A stretch of 64,000 nucleotides of DNA from Sipunculus nudus (Eukaryota > Annelida > Sipuncula > Golfingiida > Sipunculidae), in contig CM049308.1 of NCBI GenBank assembly GCA_026874595.1, positions 12,478,001 to 12,542,000 on the forward strand, given 5' to 3'. The notes beneath the pieces are model-generated. The model was not told the origin of the DNA, did no database searches, and saw only the letters and a program-made list of their open reading frames with translations. This document shows, in pieces, positions 25,636 to 37,746 of this stretch (positions within the stretch are counted from its first letter, which is position 1; each line of letters begins with the position of its first letter). A program made the translations under genes and the position numbers.

Positions 25636-26800
25636 TAGCTAAGCTGACTGTAAGTCACTGAGCTATAGCGGTCACCTTTGTTCTTTGTACGTTCGTCCGT
25701 CTGTCTGTCCGTCCGTTTGTCCGTACTTTAACCAGGCACAAATCGTAACCGCTGGACCTGGAAATTTCTAAATTGACATACAGGGAGGTCTATGAAAATC
25801 TCTTTGGAAACCTGAAATTAGGTTTCTGTTGCCCATATTCTTCCAGCTATGGAGCTCCGAAGTACCCCCCCCAGAATAATTGAAAATTTGATACAAAAAT
25901 AGTCAAATATTTGAACAACTAATGCATTGATCACTATGATTCTTTGCATGGATATTGATCATGGAGTGTTACATCAGTTTCTGTAGACTGCTAGCTCCAC
26001 CTGTATTTTTTTAATTTTTTTTACAAATTTATTTCTCTATTTTTGAGACCTTAAAAAATGCTGTCATCTGTTAACAGGCACAAATCATAATGACTGGAGC
26101 TAGAATCTTCTATCTTGACATGCAGGGAGGCCTATGAAATGTCTCCTTGGAAACCTGAAATAAGGTCTCTGTAACCCATATTCTTTGAGTTGTGGGGCTC
26201 GGAAATACACCTAAGATTTATGTGAAATTTGATACAAAACTCAAGTATCTTAACAGCTAAAGCATTGAATATTGCATGAATATTGAACATGGGGTGTTTT
26301 ATCAGTTTCTGCAGACTAGTGGCGCAACCTGTATTTTTTTATTTGTTACGTTTTTTTCCTCTGTTTTTGAGACCTTAAAAGATGCTGTGTTAACAGGGCA
26401 CAAATCGTAATGACTGGACCTAGAATCTTCTGTCTTGACATCCAGGAAGGCCCATGTAAAGTCTCCTTGTAAACCTGAAATTAGGACTCTTTTACCCATA
26501 ACCTCTGAGCTATGGGGCTTTGAAGTACCCCCCAGAATAATGGAATATTTTTATACAAAAGCTTAAGTATCTGAACAACTAATGAATTTGTTTAACATGA
26601 ATCTTTGCATGCATATTCATCATGGAGTGTTTCATCATGTCTTCAAACTGGTGGTGCCACCTGTTTTTTCCCCAATTTTTACGCATTTTCTTTTTTATTT
26701 TTTAGACCTTCAAAAAAGCAGTTGCCTGTTAACTGGGCACAAATGTAACCATTGGACCTTGAATCTTCTTACTTGATATCTAGAAAGGTTATCACTAGTT
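25636..26800 (+). mobile_element. Family B element, 3'-truncated
   Basis: The 5' hairpin (TAGCTAAGCTGACTGTAAGTCACTGAGCT) and (GTCCGTCT)n are followed by three to four B core units ending near 26790. No CTTGTT terminus. It lies only about 170 bp upstream of the exon at 26975. Confidence 0.78.
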
Positions 26801-26974
26801 ATCACTTCAGCAGTGTCTTAATTTATAATTAATTTTGTGTACTAAACTTAAATATATGATATTACATAGACACACAGGTGTCCAACTGTAGCCTTAGGTA
26901 GGACTTCCAGTATGTAGGATCAGTTCTTTGTGAATGAATGATTCCAGTTACTGTAACTAATTTATTAATTTTAG

Positions 26975-27070
26975 CCTGTTCTTCCAACTGTCTGACGTGT
27001 GCTGATGAAAACACATGCTGGACCTGCAAGGATGGTTACTATCTTGATTCCACAACAAATACTTGCAAAG
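26975..27070 (+). CDS. Exon: furin-like cysteine-rich repeat
   Basis: A 96-bp phase 1-1 exon between acceptor TTAATTTTAG and donor GTATGA. Cysteine spacing C-x3-C-x2-C-x5-C-x2-C-x12-C is identical to the exon at 12095; it starts CSSNCLTC and includes CKDGYYLD. The codon split across the junction from the previous exon reads GCC (Ala), so the two join in frame without a stop. The aromatic residues after CKDG are typical of furin-like repeats. Product: an extracellular cysteine-rich protein of unknown identity. Phase symmetry means the exon could be skipped or duplicated without breaking the frame. Confidence 0.88.
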
Positions 27071-29556
27071 GTATGAAATGATAGAGTTAAGCAGATACAC
27101 TACATTTCTTGACATTTTCAGTGCTGTCACTCTGTAGATGCTACAGCTGGAAAATATAAATCCTATCTATGCAATAAAGAAATGGTAAACCTTTTACATT
27201 TTTCTCATGAACAACTGCACCAATCATTATCGACTTATCCAGATATATTGTCCACATGACTGATAAGTCATTGTAATCTGCAGGTGGCACTAACTCTGTT
27301 TAACCACTTTCTTTGATCCAAAATGGGCTATCCCATTTCCTTCAGACATTCTCTTCAGGCATTAAACTTCAACTTCAAGCTGGTTCATGCTGCATTGGGA
27401 AAATGAAGAGCAGAAAAATTTTTATGATGTTACCATTTCGTATAGATCAGCGAGCCTACAGGTAGTCGGCATTGAAAAAAATTAGTTTAAAATATTTGTG
27501 CAATGCAATAATTGCTATAATTGTTTTGCAGATGCTCATCTAATTTCTATAGGCCTATAAAATACATTCAAACAGGAAATTCTTAATCACTTCTTGTGCC
27601 TGCATATGCAATGCAGAGGGAGTGTACATCAGTGTCAGCAATGATTGGCCAAAGTTGTTTAACCAAATACTGTGTAGCAACAACTTGGTATTTCCAAAAT
27701 ATGCATGAACATCAAGAATTCTATTTTGTCTTTTTGTAAATTGATTTTATTAATATTGCATTCGCATTTCATATATCATGTTTTGCCCATATATTATGGT
27801 CTGCTTGGTTCAAATGATGTCAGTGATGTCCAACTGCATTTTTCCAAATGTATCCCCCTAAATTTTTGTATGTCCAAGCTCGCCTGCTCTCTTCAGAAAT
27901 GCCTCACTCTTTGGTGGGCACACCTGCAGTTTTTATAGTAGCTCGGGCTAATTCATCAGGATACTCAAGGGTTTCAAAGTGGAAACTGGTCACTCTTGGG
28001 CTTGCAACCTCACAATAATAAGTTTATTCCGAAATAGAAGACCTCAGGCCCAAGGTTTCACAAAGAGCCTGTGTTAAGAATCATAAAAATTCAACCAACA
28101 ATTACAAAATGTAACAGCATAACATTAACTAACATAACATGCAATAAAAACACAATGTTGTGTGAAAACCCAAATTTGCAATATCAAAACTGGGCTCGAA
28201 TTTGCCAAAATTGCCACCAGACATTGGGGTCCGGCAGCACAGAAAATGTGCTGGACCTCCAAAGATTTTACTGGACCCTACTTTTTTATTTGAAAAAATC
28301 ATTTGGGTTCTTCCTTTAAAAATTAAGTGCTTGTACTCGTACGAATTGTACTTTTTATATGACTCGTTTTGAAATATATAATCACGGCATCTGATTTTTT
28401 GCCCCATCGTGCCCCTTATTTTCTTTTTACAAGCGCTTTTTAGTGCGCCCCAAACGCAACATAAACAAGCTCCCCTTATTATACTTAAGTAGGCAGAGAA
28501 TAAAGAGCCATCACAATTTGTGTCACATCTCAGTACTTACAAGGTTGGTCACACTGGGAGACTTCCTTGTATCAAGTCTAATAAGTTTTTTAGAAAGAGA
28601 AAAGTTTTACCAAATTATCAAGCAGGACCGGTGAAAGGTAGTAAGCATTGTTCTGTTTAATGCATCAACCCCCCATAATCTGATAAAATAATATCACCAT
28701 TTTGGTACACACTGAATGGTTAACGGAACATCAAAAGGGCGTTGCCTCTCTGTAGTTGTCTTGAATGCCTCGCTGACAGATTATTGACACAGTCTGGCTC
28801 GCTAGAATGTGGAACCGACTCAAACTGGTGGTCAAAATGTAGCGCGTTCTAGACCAAAAATCCTCAAAATCTAGTGCATTTGGGGACTTGGGGTGTGCTA
28901 AAAGATGTAGAGCGCTCCAGGAAAATGTGTATAAATGGGGCTGTAGTCACTGTGGTCTGTCTGGATGTTAAAAATGGAAGCTGAGATTGCTGGTTGACAA
29001 ATATGGATAAAGAAAAGAACTACCATTTATGCCTAAAGACGATGATCATTTACAATATATATGAGCAAATGAAAAGGTACATGATTTCCCTTTTTGATAT
29101 TTTACCCACTGCTTGCCTAATTATTAGTGCAATATGCGCGTATTATTATCTCCAATTTCCTCAAACCAGCGGGAAAACTCTTCTGGTTTTGCAGTGTTTG
29201 GCCTGAGTGATAGGTCAGACTGACAGGATTTTGACAGGATAAAGTGAACAGTTATTTTGGATATATTTTCTCTCCTGATGGTACAAAAAAGACTGATTTT
29301 TCTGCCGGCCAAAGGGGGCCGGGAGTACCCAAATTTTACTGGATATCCCTCAAAACTTGTTTGTTTACCATAACAATGGCTTAGCTAAAATTCTGTTGTT
29401 TAGTTGTTCCAGTTCATTATTGCCTTTGTTAGAAGCAATATATTCTGTAACAATGTCAGATAATATGTGATGCGTACTGTCTACTACATAGAGAATAATG
29501 AATTGCTGTTTCTGTGGCAAATGCTTCCTTCATGATTGAAAGTTTTCTATTTTTAG
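27071..29556. other. Intron 2, no element identified
   Basis: 2.5 kb with donor GTATGAAATG and acceptor TTCTATTTTTAG. I recognise no members of families A-H. A CTGGAC-rich patch at 28230-28275 and GGCCGGCCAAAGGGGGCC near 29305 hint at old transposon ends, but I could not pair them. Short frames (27705, 28071, 28129, 28443, 28994) lack support. Confidence 0.55.
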
Positions 29557-29670
29557 CTTGTCCAAAGTGTTCTGGCAGTAGTTGCGCAGCTTGTATTGGC
29601 TGTACAGATGACAAAAAATGCACTACCTGCAAGGATAGCAAGTGGGATGAGACAAAGAAGGGCTGCATAA
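29557..29670 (+). CDS. Exon: cysteine-rich repeat with an extra CxxC pair
   Basis: A 114-bp phase 1-1 exon between TTTTTAG and GTGAGT. Eight cysteines: C-x2-C-x4-C-x2-C-x2-C-x5-C-x2-C-x11-C, starting CPKCSGSSC and including CTTCKDSKW. Compared with its siblings it has an added CxxC near the start, so its disulphide pattern probably differs. The junction codon with the preceding exon is GCT (Ala). It belongs to the same + strand gene as the exons at 26975 and 58439. Confidence 0.86.
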   Translation, partial: LVQSVLAVVAQLVLAVQMTKNALPARIASGMRQRRAA

Positions 29671-30083
29671 GTGAGTAGTACATCACTGTTATACCATTTC
29701 ATTAGCAATACAGGGTGAAAATGTTCAAACTGGGAATTAAAAAATTGATTTTCCATATTACATTCACTTGGCACAAATGGTTTTCCTGTTTCAAAAATAA
29801 TAAAATTGATTTCCTAGATTGTAAAATGATTTTTATTTTCATAGTGAATCAATTTATATAAAATAATTATGAATAAACTGTTTCCTCGTAAGTACTGTTG
29901 AATTAATTTGTAAAAGTTATGGAAAGGAATATTATTAGGTATCTTATGAAAACAGCAAGAAAATCTGTTTTGACACTTAACATCTACATGGTAACTGTTG
30001 AATCTAGAGACTTTTTCGGAGGATATAATTATATTTAATGAAACATGTGTCTGTCCATATAAAAAAATACAATTATTAATTTT
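29671..30083. other. Start of intron 3 (28.8 kb)
   Basis: Donor GTGAGTAGTA. About 410 bp of AT-rich sequence with no recognised repeat before the B2 element begins. Confidence 0.6.
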
Positions 30084-30446
30084 GAGCTCAGCTGACTATA
30101 AGTCATCTGAGCTATAGTCCAATGTCCGTTGTCCATCCGTCTGTTCGTCCGTCTGTCTGTCTGACCGTCTGTCTGTTGTAGATGTGGCATATTTTGAAAA
30201 TAAGACCTAGGAATCCAAAATTTGGCATAATGTTAGATGTCCCCAAGATCGCCTACCCGGTGGAAAACTGGTTCTTTGTGACTTTGTTCCTTTGAGAAAT
30301 TAAGGAAAAACTTCAATTTTTATTTAAATAGCTATTTTCACACTTCAGGACTGCCTTTTATCAAAACCACTCATCTGTTTTTCCTCATATTTACCATAAA
30401 TATTTCTCTATATAGTTCCTATGTACATGCCAGAAATTAGGTCTGT

Positions 30447-30454
30447 ATTATATC
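30447..30454. repeat. hAT target-site duplication, left copy (ATTATATC)
   Basis: The octamer ATTATATC is repeated exactly at 35933-35940 on the far side of the hAT element. Its last C could instead be the first base of a CAGTG terminus, so the duplication is 7 or 8 bp. The empty site is recognisable in the host B2 family. Confidence 0.88.
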
Positions 30455-30724
30455 AGTGGACGAAATACTTTATATTGGCAAGGTGCACCTGTGCACCTAA
30501 GCCTTTACAACTGGGTGCACAAAACTTTTTCAAGGTGCACAAATATATCTATATCATAAAAGGTGCCAAATGATATGCTTATTCATATGAACTATTAAAA
30601 AGGTTCAAACTTAGTTAAACATATGTTGGTTTCAATCAGGCTTGAATTTGTACTATGCCAGTTTTAACATGAGAAATGATTAGGTAAACAATACCATGCG
30701 CATGTCACAGCATATTAAAAAGAC

Positions 30725-31690
30725 TATAAAGCTGATTCACTCTTTAATTGGTCAAGACAAATTTTCACCAACATGAAAAGAATGTATATTTGTACTCGTG
30801 TGTAGTTGTGTAAATAAAAAAGCTAAACTGATACAATCTTACTTGGTCATACCAAATATTCACCAGCATGGGAATAATAAAATATATTTGTACTTGTGTA
30901 GTTGTGTAAATAAAAAGCTGGAATGATACAATTCTTACTTGGTCATACCAAATATTCACCAGCATGGGAATAATATATATGCATTTTCTGTAGCTGTGTA
31001 AATAAAAAGCTGAATTAATACAATTCTTTATATGGTCATACCAAATATTCACCAGCATGGGAATAATATAATATATTTGTACTTGTGTAGTTGTGTAAAT
31101 AAAAAGCTGAACTGATACAATTCTTACTTGGTCATACCAAATATTCACCAGCATGGGAATAACATAATATATTTTACTTGTGTAGCTGTGTAAATAGAAA
31201 GCTGAACTGATACAATTCTTACTTGGTCATACCAAATAATCACCAACATGGGAATAACATAATATATTTTACTTGTGTAGCTGTGTAAATAGAAAGCTGA
31301 ACTGATACAATTCTTACTTGGTCATACCAAATATTCACCAGGATTGGTATAATATATATTTCTACTTGTGTAGCTGTGTAAATAAAGAGCTGAACTGATA
31401 CAATTCTTTAAATGGTCATACCAAATATTCACCAGCATGGGAATAATATAATATATTTGTACTTGTGTAGTTGTGTAAATAAAGAGCTGAACTGATACAA
31501 TTCTTTAAATGGTCATACCAAATATTCACCAGCATGGGAATAATATAATATATTTGTACTTGTGTAGTTGTGTAAATAAAAAGCTGAACTGATACAATCT
31601 TACTTGGTCATACCAAATATTCACCAGCATGGGCAGAATTCATATTTGTACTTGTGAAGTTGTGTAAATAAAAAAGCAGATTTGATACAT
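30725..31690. repeat. 95-bp minisatellite inside the hAT element, ten copies
   Basis: CACCAGCATGGG-type landmarks sit at 30766, 30861, 30957, 31050, 31146, 31241, 31336, 31430, 31527 and 31622, spacing 93-97 bp. Each unit also has TTGTGTAAATAAAAAGCTGAAC. It lies downstream of the transposase stop. The 129-codon minus-strand frame at 30765-31154 is a translation of this repeat, not a gene. Confidence 0.95.
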
Positions 31691-31800
31691 TAGATCATTA
31701 AAACCTGTTGTAAAAAAAAGTTTATAGGCATGCCATTGCCTTAATAAAAGGTCATTTCAGAGAACTGAGATGACTTCCTATAAATTAAACTGTTACATAG

Positions 31801-34131
31801 TCACTGTTCATCAGAGTCACAGTCAAGATCCCAAGCCTCGTTAGAATCATAATGCGTTGATGCTCTTGGTCCATATGGCTTTGTATGTAGCCGTTTTGCC
31901 TGCTTTCCTGATGACCACCACAACTGTATAGCATCATGTGGGTCAAAAGATTCCACAGAATCCCTGCTCATGTTAATGAAGAGCAGGGAAGATAATGTGT
32001 GTGAGGTCATTCTATTTCTCCAGTCAGTTTTAATTCGAGATACTGCAGAAAAGCCCCTCGCACTCTGCAGAGTGGATTGGTAAAAGTAACAATAATTGGG
32101 CTATGCATAAAATATTGTGAAACCGCTGTTCATAATTTTTCAAAATGTGCTGCCAAAATTCAGTGAATTTCGGACACCGCTTCCAGGTTGTACGTCTAAT
32201 TTTATCTACATGTTCTTTCAGTTCCAACCACTCTGCTATGATAACATCAAGTTCATAGCCTTTCTTCTCTAGTATCACTTTAAAGTGTTGAAATATTGTG
32301 ACAATTTCTTGATCACCATAAGTCTTCAGCAGATCCTTGTCTTCAGGAAAGTTAGCAGGGTCCAGAACACTTGCTACTTTCAAAACAGGACTTGTGGTAA
32401 AACTCTGAAATCTCCCATCAAGTTGACACAGTGTAGTGTTAATTGTTTTAATAACAGTTTGTGTAACTTGCTTGGTGATATCAGGTAGCTTTGCACTGGC
32501 ACTTGTCTCACTTCTAACAACCCTGGCACCACGAACTGCAGGTTGGTCAAGAATCTTGCCCTGGTAGGTGACCTTATCATTACTATCAACAAGACCCTCA
32601 TGCAAAACCCTTTGCAAATTTTCTTCAACTGTAAGTTGCTCAAGTCTGGTCTTAACAGAACTCAGTTTTGATATCACAGTCTCAGGTGTTGAATCATTGT
32701 TTTGGAATGCTTGGCTTGCTGATGATATATGTCCGAGGTATTTCTTCATGAAATTTAATGTCATGAGGAATCTTGGAGACAACAGACTTTTAAGTAACCA
32801 TTTTGCTTTTTCAGGACTGTCCCCAGAGCCATGGCTATTTACTTGCTCCAAATGTGTTACCAGTTCCATCCAGGTCTTGCATACAACTTTAACTGCCCTT
32901 TCATGATGGGGCACCCACCTTGTGCCAAGGATATTAACCGGTTTAAGGACCTCCAGGTTTAGAGCTTTCCCAGTTGTCTGTAACTCCTGCCAGTTTTTTG
33001 GGGAATACTTGTAAAACTTGTACAGTGTAATGAGAAAGTCCTCAACTTCCTCCATGTAAGGCATCCCTTTCATCACATCCCTTACTGCCAGTTCAAGTCG
33101 ATGAGCACAGCAGTGTATGGTTATGAGATGAGGCACTTCAGCCCTGAGACGGGTAGCAACTCCAGCTTTACACCCCAAGTTAACACTAGCCCCATCAAAT
33201 GCACATGCAACTAATGCATCTTTCCAGGCTTCACTTAATTTAAAGTCATTACACAGCGTCTCAACTATTGTCTTGGTAATTGTTTCTGCATCTGCCCTCT
33301 CAAGTTCTTTTATTGTTAAAAACCTTGTAACAGGCTTGCACAGTTCAGCATCTATGAATCTCACATACATAATTTCTTCTTCAGTTACACTACAGTCAAT
33401 GCTGCCATCACCCATCAGTGAAAAGAAATTAGTGTTTTTAAGAGAACTCATCAAATTTGTCTGGTTTGCCTCATAGATGTATTCTATAAATACCCGAGCA
33501 GCTTTGTCATTTCCATAAGTTTCACTGATAGTTACACCATTTGCCCTCTGCAGGGCAAGCAGTTGTTTAAAATCACAAAAAGACTTGTCTGTCTTTGCAA
33601 GGAAGAAAGCAGTTTTAAACATGATCTGCATCTGCTCAAATTCTGCTTTCTCCATTCTTTGAATACTAGCTTCCATTAGTCTCTCACAACAAGGCATAGT
33701 ACTGATTATCTGGGCTTGTCTTGCCTTCTCATGATTTTTTGAAGTTTCATGAGATACAACATTTTTAAACCTCAAGGATGTACAGCCTGTGATTAATGAA
33801 CCATTCTGAAATTTAGCTTCAGTACAGAGACTGCAGTACATTTTATAATCTTTAAAACTAAGCCATGGTCGTCCCTTCTTCCAAGTTTCCTGGAATCTGT
33901 ATGTTTTTGTTTGTGACAAAGATGGTCCCTGTCTGCTAACAGCCTTATCATTGGCCAGATCAGGGTTTTGATTTATTGATTCATCAGCCTTAGTCTTTTC
34001 ATCACTCATTAAAACAGTTGTTGCTTCCTTAGTGCCAGATATATCTTTAGATTCACTATTGTCACTGCCACATGACCCGGACAAGATCGGCTGCTGAGTC
34101 TGAGGTCGCATCTGTGGCCCTTCTGTAAAAT
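31801..34131 (-). pseudogene. hAT transposase (ZNF862-like lineage), exon 2, one frameshift
   Basis: Main exon of a cut-and-paste transposase. The acceptor TTTTTATTCAG at 34132 joins in frame with exon 1 at 35473 (G|AT, Asp). In the spliced protein a BED/TTF-type zinc finger lies at about residues 130-164 (C-x2-C...H-x5-H). Candidate catalytic Asp are in GDGSID (about 271-276) and AFDGAS (about 341-346), followed by HCCAHRLEL. The C-terminal dimerisation segment contains HSAECEGLF with the family's conserved Glu. The frame breaks near 32033, just after CSIS; the remaining about 77 codons (IKTDWRNR onward) continue in another frame to a TGA at 31801. Full length would be about 800 aa, normal for this lineage. 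ZNF862-type proteins are domesticated relatives, but the intact element ends here argue for a transposon. Confidence 0.88.
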
Positions 34132-35472
34132 CTGAATAAAAAAAAAAAATTTTTTTTTGTTTATATCTCAAAATAAAGATATCACAAATTTACTAATATA
34201 AAACATACATATAATCATTTATATATCAACTTTAAATCTAAAGCCATGTTTCAAGACCAGGAAATATTTGTAGCCATCAGTTGTCCAATCCTAGAAAACA
34301 AGATTTAAAAACATTTTTAACAACAAACAACAAATAATCTACAAAATATATTATGCTGTACAAATCATTATATTTTCATCTGAGAGGTTTAATCATGCAC
34401 TTTAAAAGCAATCATTCAATATCAAGAGAATTGCTTTTTAGATAATATGCGAGTTGAACAATGGCATATATTTTATTCAGTCCATTTGAGATGCAAAAGA
34501 TGGGGCAACGTCCACCTGACTGTGTGCTTATTATTTTTGTTTATGTTTTGTCAGCCGTACCGTGACTACAACTGACACTTTCAAATCGCACTGAAATTCC
34601 AGAAATCTTATAAAATAATCATGAGTTTTATTGCTTATAATCGTAAACATACAAAATTATATGCATATTTAATACTGTTGTTTTATAATATCATACACAA
34701 ATTCGCATAAATTACTGTAATATCCGACGTTTTACAAAGCCCGATGCGAGCTGGCAATAAGCAGTGACCACTGACGCATTGGGGATTCTTAATATTCCTC
34801 ATGAATAATTAATCAGCTGGCGAAATTGGCCTGTCTCCACGGCATAAATATCAGCAAAAACACTGCAAGACAATTTAAGTGACCCATTCTCATTCTTTGA
34901 GTGATAACTTACGTCTATAACAAAATATGTGCTTAACTACGGCCTAAGTTTCCTGTGAGAAGATTTTTTTTTCATGATTTCGGGGGTTATGTCCTTACGT
35001 CTATTTAAATTTCAGGGAGTGACACTGACGACTAGCTACGCTATCAAGCAGCCCCTTTTTATACTACAGTTGGGTCTTCAACGGGGAAATCCTTACGTAC
35101 CATCTCTTTGCATGTGATGAAATCTGTTTAACAACTTTATCAATTGAGAAACAGCATCATACTTTAACAATAGCTAAAAAAATTGACAGATTTTTTTCAT
35201 GTGGGTGACGTCAAATAACCAAACACCTGGTCAAAACGTACCCATATATTGGCATGAGATCACGTGGACTTAGGCGGCTTATGAATATTTAAAGAAAACC
35301 TTATTTGCATAAAATCACGTGGAATCTAACTTGTCTGATTGGCTGAAACTTCTGAGTCAAGATTCAGAAAACTTTTCAAGAAATTACTGGCGTCGTTTGC
35401 AAATGATGAAAAACAATTAACTGAACTAAAATGCTTGTAGGATTCTTTTCTATTAATCATGAGTCTACTCAC
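34132..35472 (-). other. Intron of the hAT transposase gene
   Basis: Bounded on the minus strand by donor GTGAGT (next to 35473) and a pyrimidine-rich acceptor ending CAG (34132). Both sites are strong and the two exons share phase 1. No coding sequence inside. Confidence 0.78.
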
Positions 35473-35563
35473 CTTCCGCTGTCTTGGTTTTTTTCAGCCA
35501 TTGCTGCATAAAACTTGCGCAACCCGGTCGATTATTGCAGCCGCTCCTTTTTTTGGCCAACAT
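35473..35563 (-). CDS. hAT transposase exon 1 (N-terminus)
   Basis: From an ATG at 35563 the minus strand encodes 30 codons beginning MLAKKRSGCNNRPG and ending QQWLKKTKTAE, plus one base before donor GTGAGT. The segment is basic and, joined to exon 2, continues without a stop. The sequence just upstream (35564-35590) is GC- and CpG-rich in an AT-rich region, which fits a promoter-proximal first exon. I chose this ATG because it gives an in-frame spliced product; the ATG available inside exon 2 would lack this part. Confidence 0.75.
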
Positions 35564-35932
35564 GGCGACCGGCCGCCGCGCTCGGGAATAAGTGACACTC
35601 GGAACACATCAGACAAAGTCGGAATTTAAATTTATGACGAAGATTAGATGAACAACCAATCATATTGTTCAAAAGAAAACCCCTGACCAATTAGCTTTTT
35701 CAATGTTTTAGTGTTCAGGGTGAAGTTGTTTCGTAATTACAAATACAATGTCTGATCACGCGTGGTCTGTCAGACGTGCACGTGTCTTAAATTTTGTAAC
35801 AGACGCGTCGATCTTTCCCGGTTGTAGGCTAGACATTAAAAGCACAGCGTGCACCTTGCATGACACCAGTGGGTGCACGAAAATTATTTTGGGTGCATTT
35901 GTGCACCTAGGCACCCGGTATTTTGAACACTG

Positions 35933-35940
35933 ATTATATC
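35933..35940. repeat. hAT target-site duplication, right copy (ATTATATC)
   Basis: Exact match to 30447-30454, directly after the terminus GAACACTG. Confidence 0.88.
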
Positions 35941-36116
35941 ATTTGAAAAAGTAATGGGCCCAAACATATTGCACTTTGTAAAAAATCAGGAAAAATATTT
36001 GGTCACTTTACACACACAAAAAATGTTAAAGCTAGGGACTTTTTTCATTAATATAACTGTTAATTAATCAAAATTTAATTGTATACTCAAAATTAGATCA
36101 AAATCTTTTAAATTAT

Positions 36117-37654
36117 TAGCTCAGCTGACTATAAGTCATCTGAGCTATAGTCGTGGTCCTTTGTCCGTCATCTGTCCGTCGGTCCGGCCATCCGTCCGTT
36201 AACAGGGCACGTTTTAAAACCATTGGACCTACGAATCCAAAATTCTGCATACCAATAGATGTCCCCAAAATCTCCTACCATACCAAAAATTGGGTTATTA
36301 GGACTTCGTTTCTTTGAGATATTAAGGAAAAACCTCTGTTTTCCATAAAAAAGCCATTGTTTCACTTCAAAGCTGCCTAATATGAAAACTACTGATCTGT
36401 TTTTGATCATATTTAGTATTCATATTTTTCCATAAATTTTCTGTACACATACCAAAAATTAGGTTTGTATTGGGTATTATTTTGAAGTTATGGGCCCAAA
36501 TATAATGCAGTTTCTTAAAAATCAGGAAATATATTTGCTCACTTAACATGAGAATTGCTGAAGCTGGAGACTTTTTTTCAGGAATATAACTTTATTAAAT
36601 CAAGATTCAATTGTTCACCCAAAATTAGACCTGAATTTTGCAAATTTTTCAAGTTATTAACATAAATAAAAAATCAGTACCTTAAATTTTGTCCAACTTT
36701 GGCAATGGCAAGTTTTTTCCCTGTAAGCACTGTTGATTTAATTTTCACAGCATATATACATAAGGATTTAATCTTTTAAATTCTGAAATTTCAAAGTAAT
36801 TGCTTGAAAAGAGTAGCTTTTATTCAAGTTTTCATACACCATGTCAAGTGTTGTTTACATCTGGCCCACCTAGTAATACAGTCTTCACTTGCATTATGTA
36901 ACCCACCCCAGGCAGCTTGCCTTGGCTTAGCTTGGCCACTACTAGCAGGCTTCCCCTCTGCCCTGCACTCCCACCCCCCCCCCCCCCCAGCTGGTGCATA
37001 AACAAGATGAATGTTATAATTTTCTGTATTTTATTTTATTTTTGGCTATGCTTCATTTTAGATTTTGTATTGTACCACAAGGGTTACAATGATTAAAGTG
37101 CACATTTAATTGTGTCCACAAAGTGATGTATTGCTATGAAAGTGTGGATGTTCATCAGAGTGCTCATTAAAGATTTTAATTTGTTTGACTTATAACTCAT
37201 GGTTGTATCAGTTGTTACATGATACTGGCTAAATAATAAAAATTTATATTGCTGATCCTTTATTTCAGTTCATAAAATTATACATTCCCCACTCCAGTTT
37301 GCTCCTGGTATAATATATTGGGTGTTTTGATCCTTGGATTAATTTTAACACATGTATTAGTTACATAGTTGAGAATACTTTTCTTTTTTCCTGATACCAT
37401 TTAAAAAATATGAATAATCAAATTTTTCCTGCTGGTGCTGTGGATTTAATTTTCACTGCATGTACACATAAGCATTTTATCTGTTAAAATCTAAAATTTG
37501 AAACTCATTGATCAAAAACTGTAGATTTCATTGTTTACATCAGGTCAGTATAAATGCAGTGTACTGGGCAGTTACATAACACCTTCAGGTCTGACCTACT
37601 GCCACTTGAGTGTCTGGGTCAGGCTGGGTCAGGCAATAATTACCAGAGAGACTC

Positions 37655-37689
<35 letters not shown>

Positions 37690-37699
37690 GGCAGTCCAG

Positions 37700-37746
<47 letters not shown>

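Larger units (their letters stand above)
30455..35932 (-). mobile_element. hAT DNA transposon, about 5.5 kb, near-autonomous
   Basis: Termini (C)AGTGGACGAAATAC on the left and the complement CAGTGTTCAAAATAC on the right are flanked by the 8-bp duplication ATTATATC. Both subterminal regions carry several GGTGCAC/GTGCACC motifs (30487-30545 and 35848-35918), as expected for hAT transposase binding clusters. Inside, on the minus strand, lies a two-exon transposase gene (35473-35563 and 31801-34131) followed by a 95-bp minisatellite. One frameshift near 32033 is the only lesion I see. Confidence 0.92.

Noticed and set aside
30765-31154. 129-codon minus-strand frame with a repeated peptide
   Set aside because: It is the translation of the 95-bp minisatellite; the peptide period equals the DNA period.
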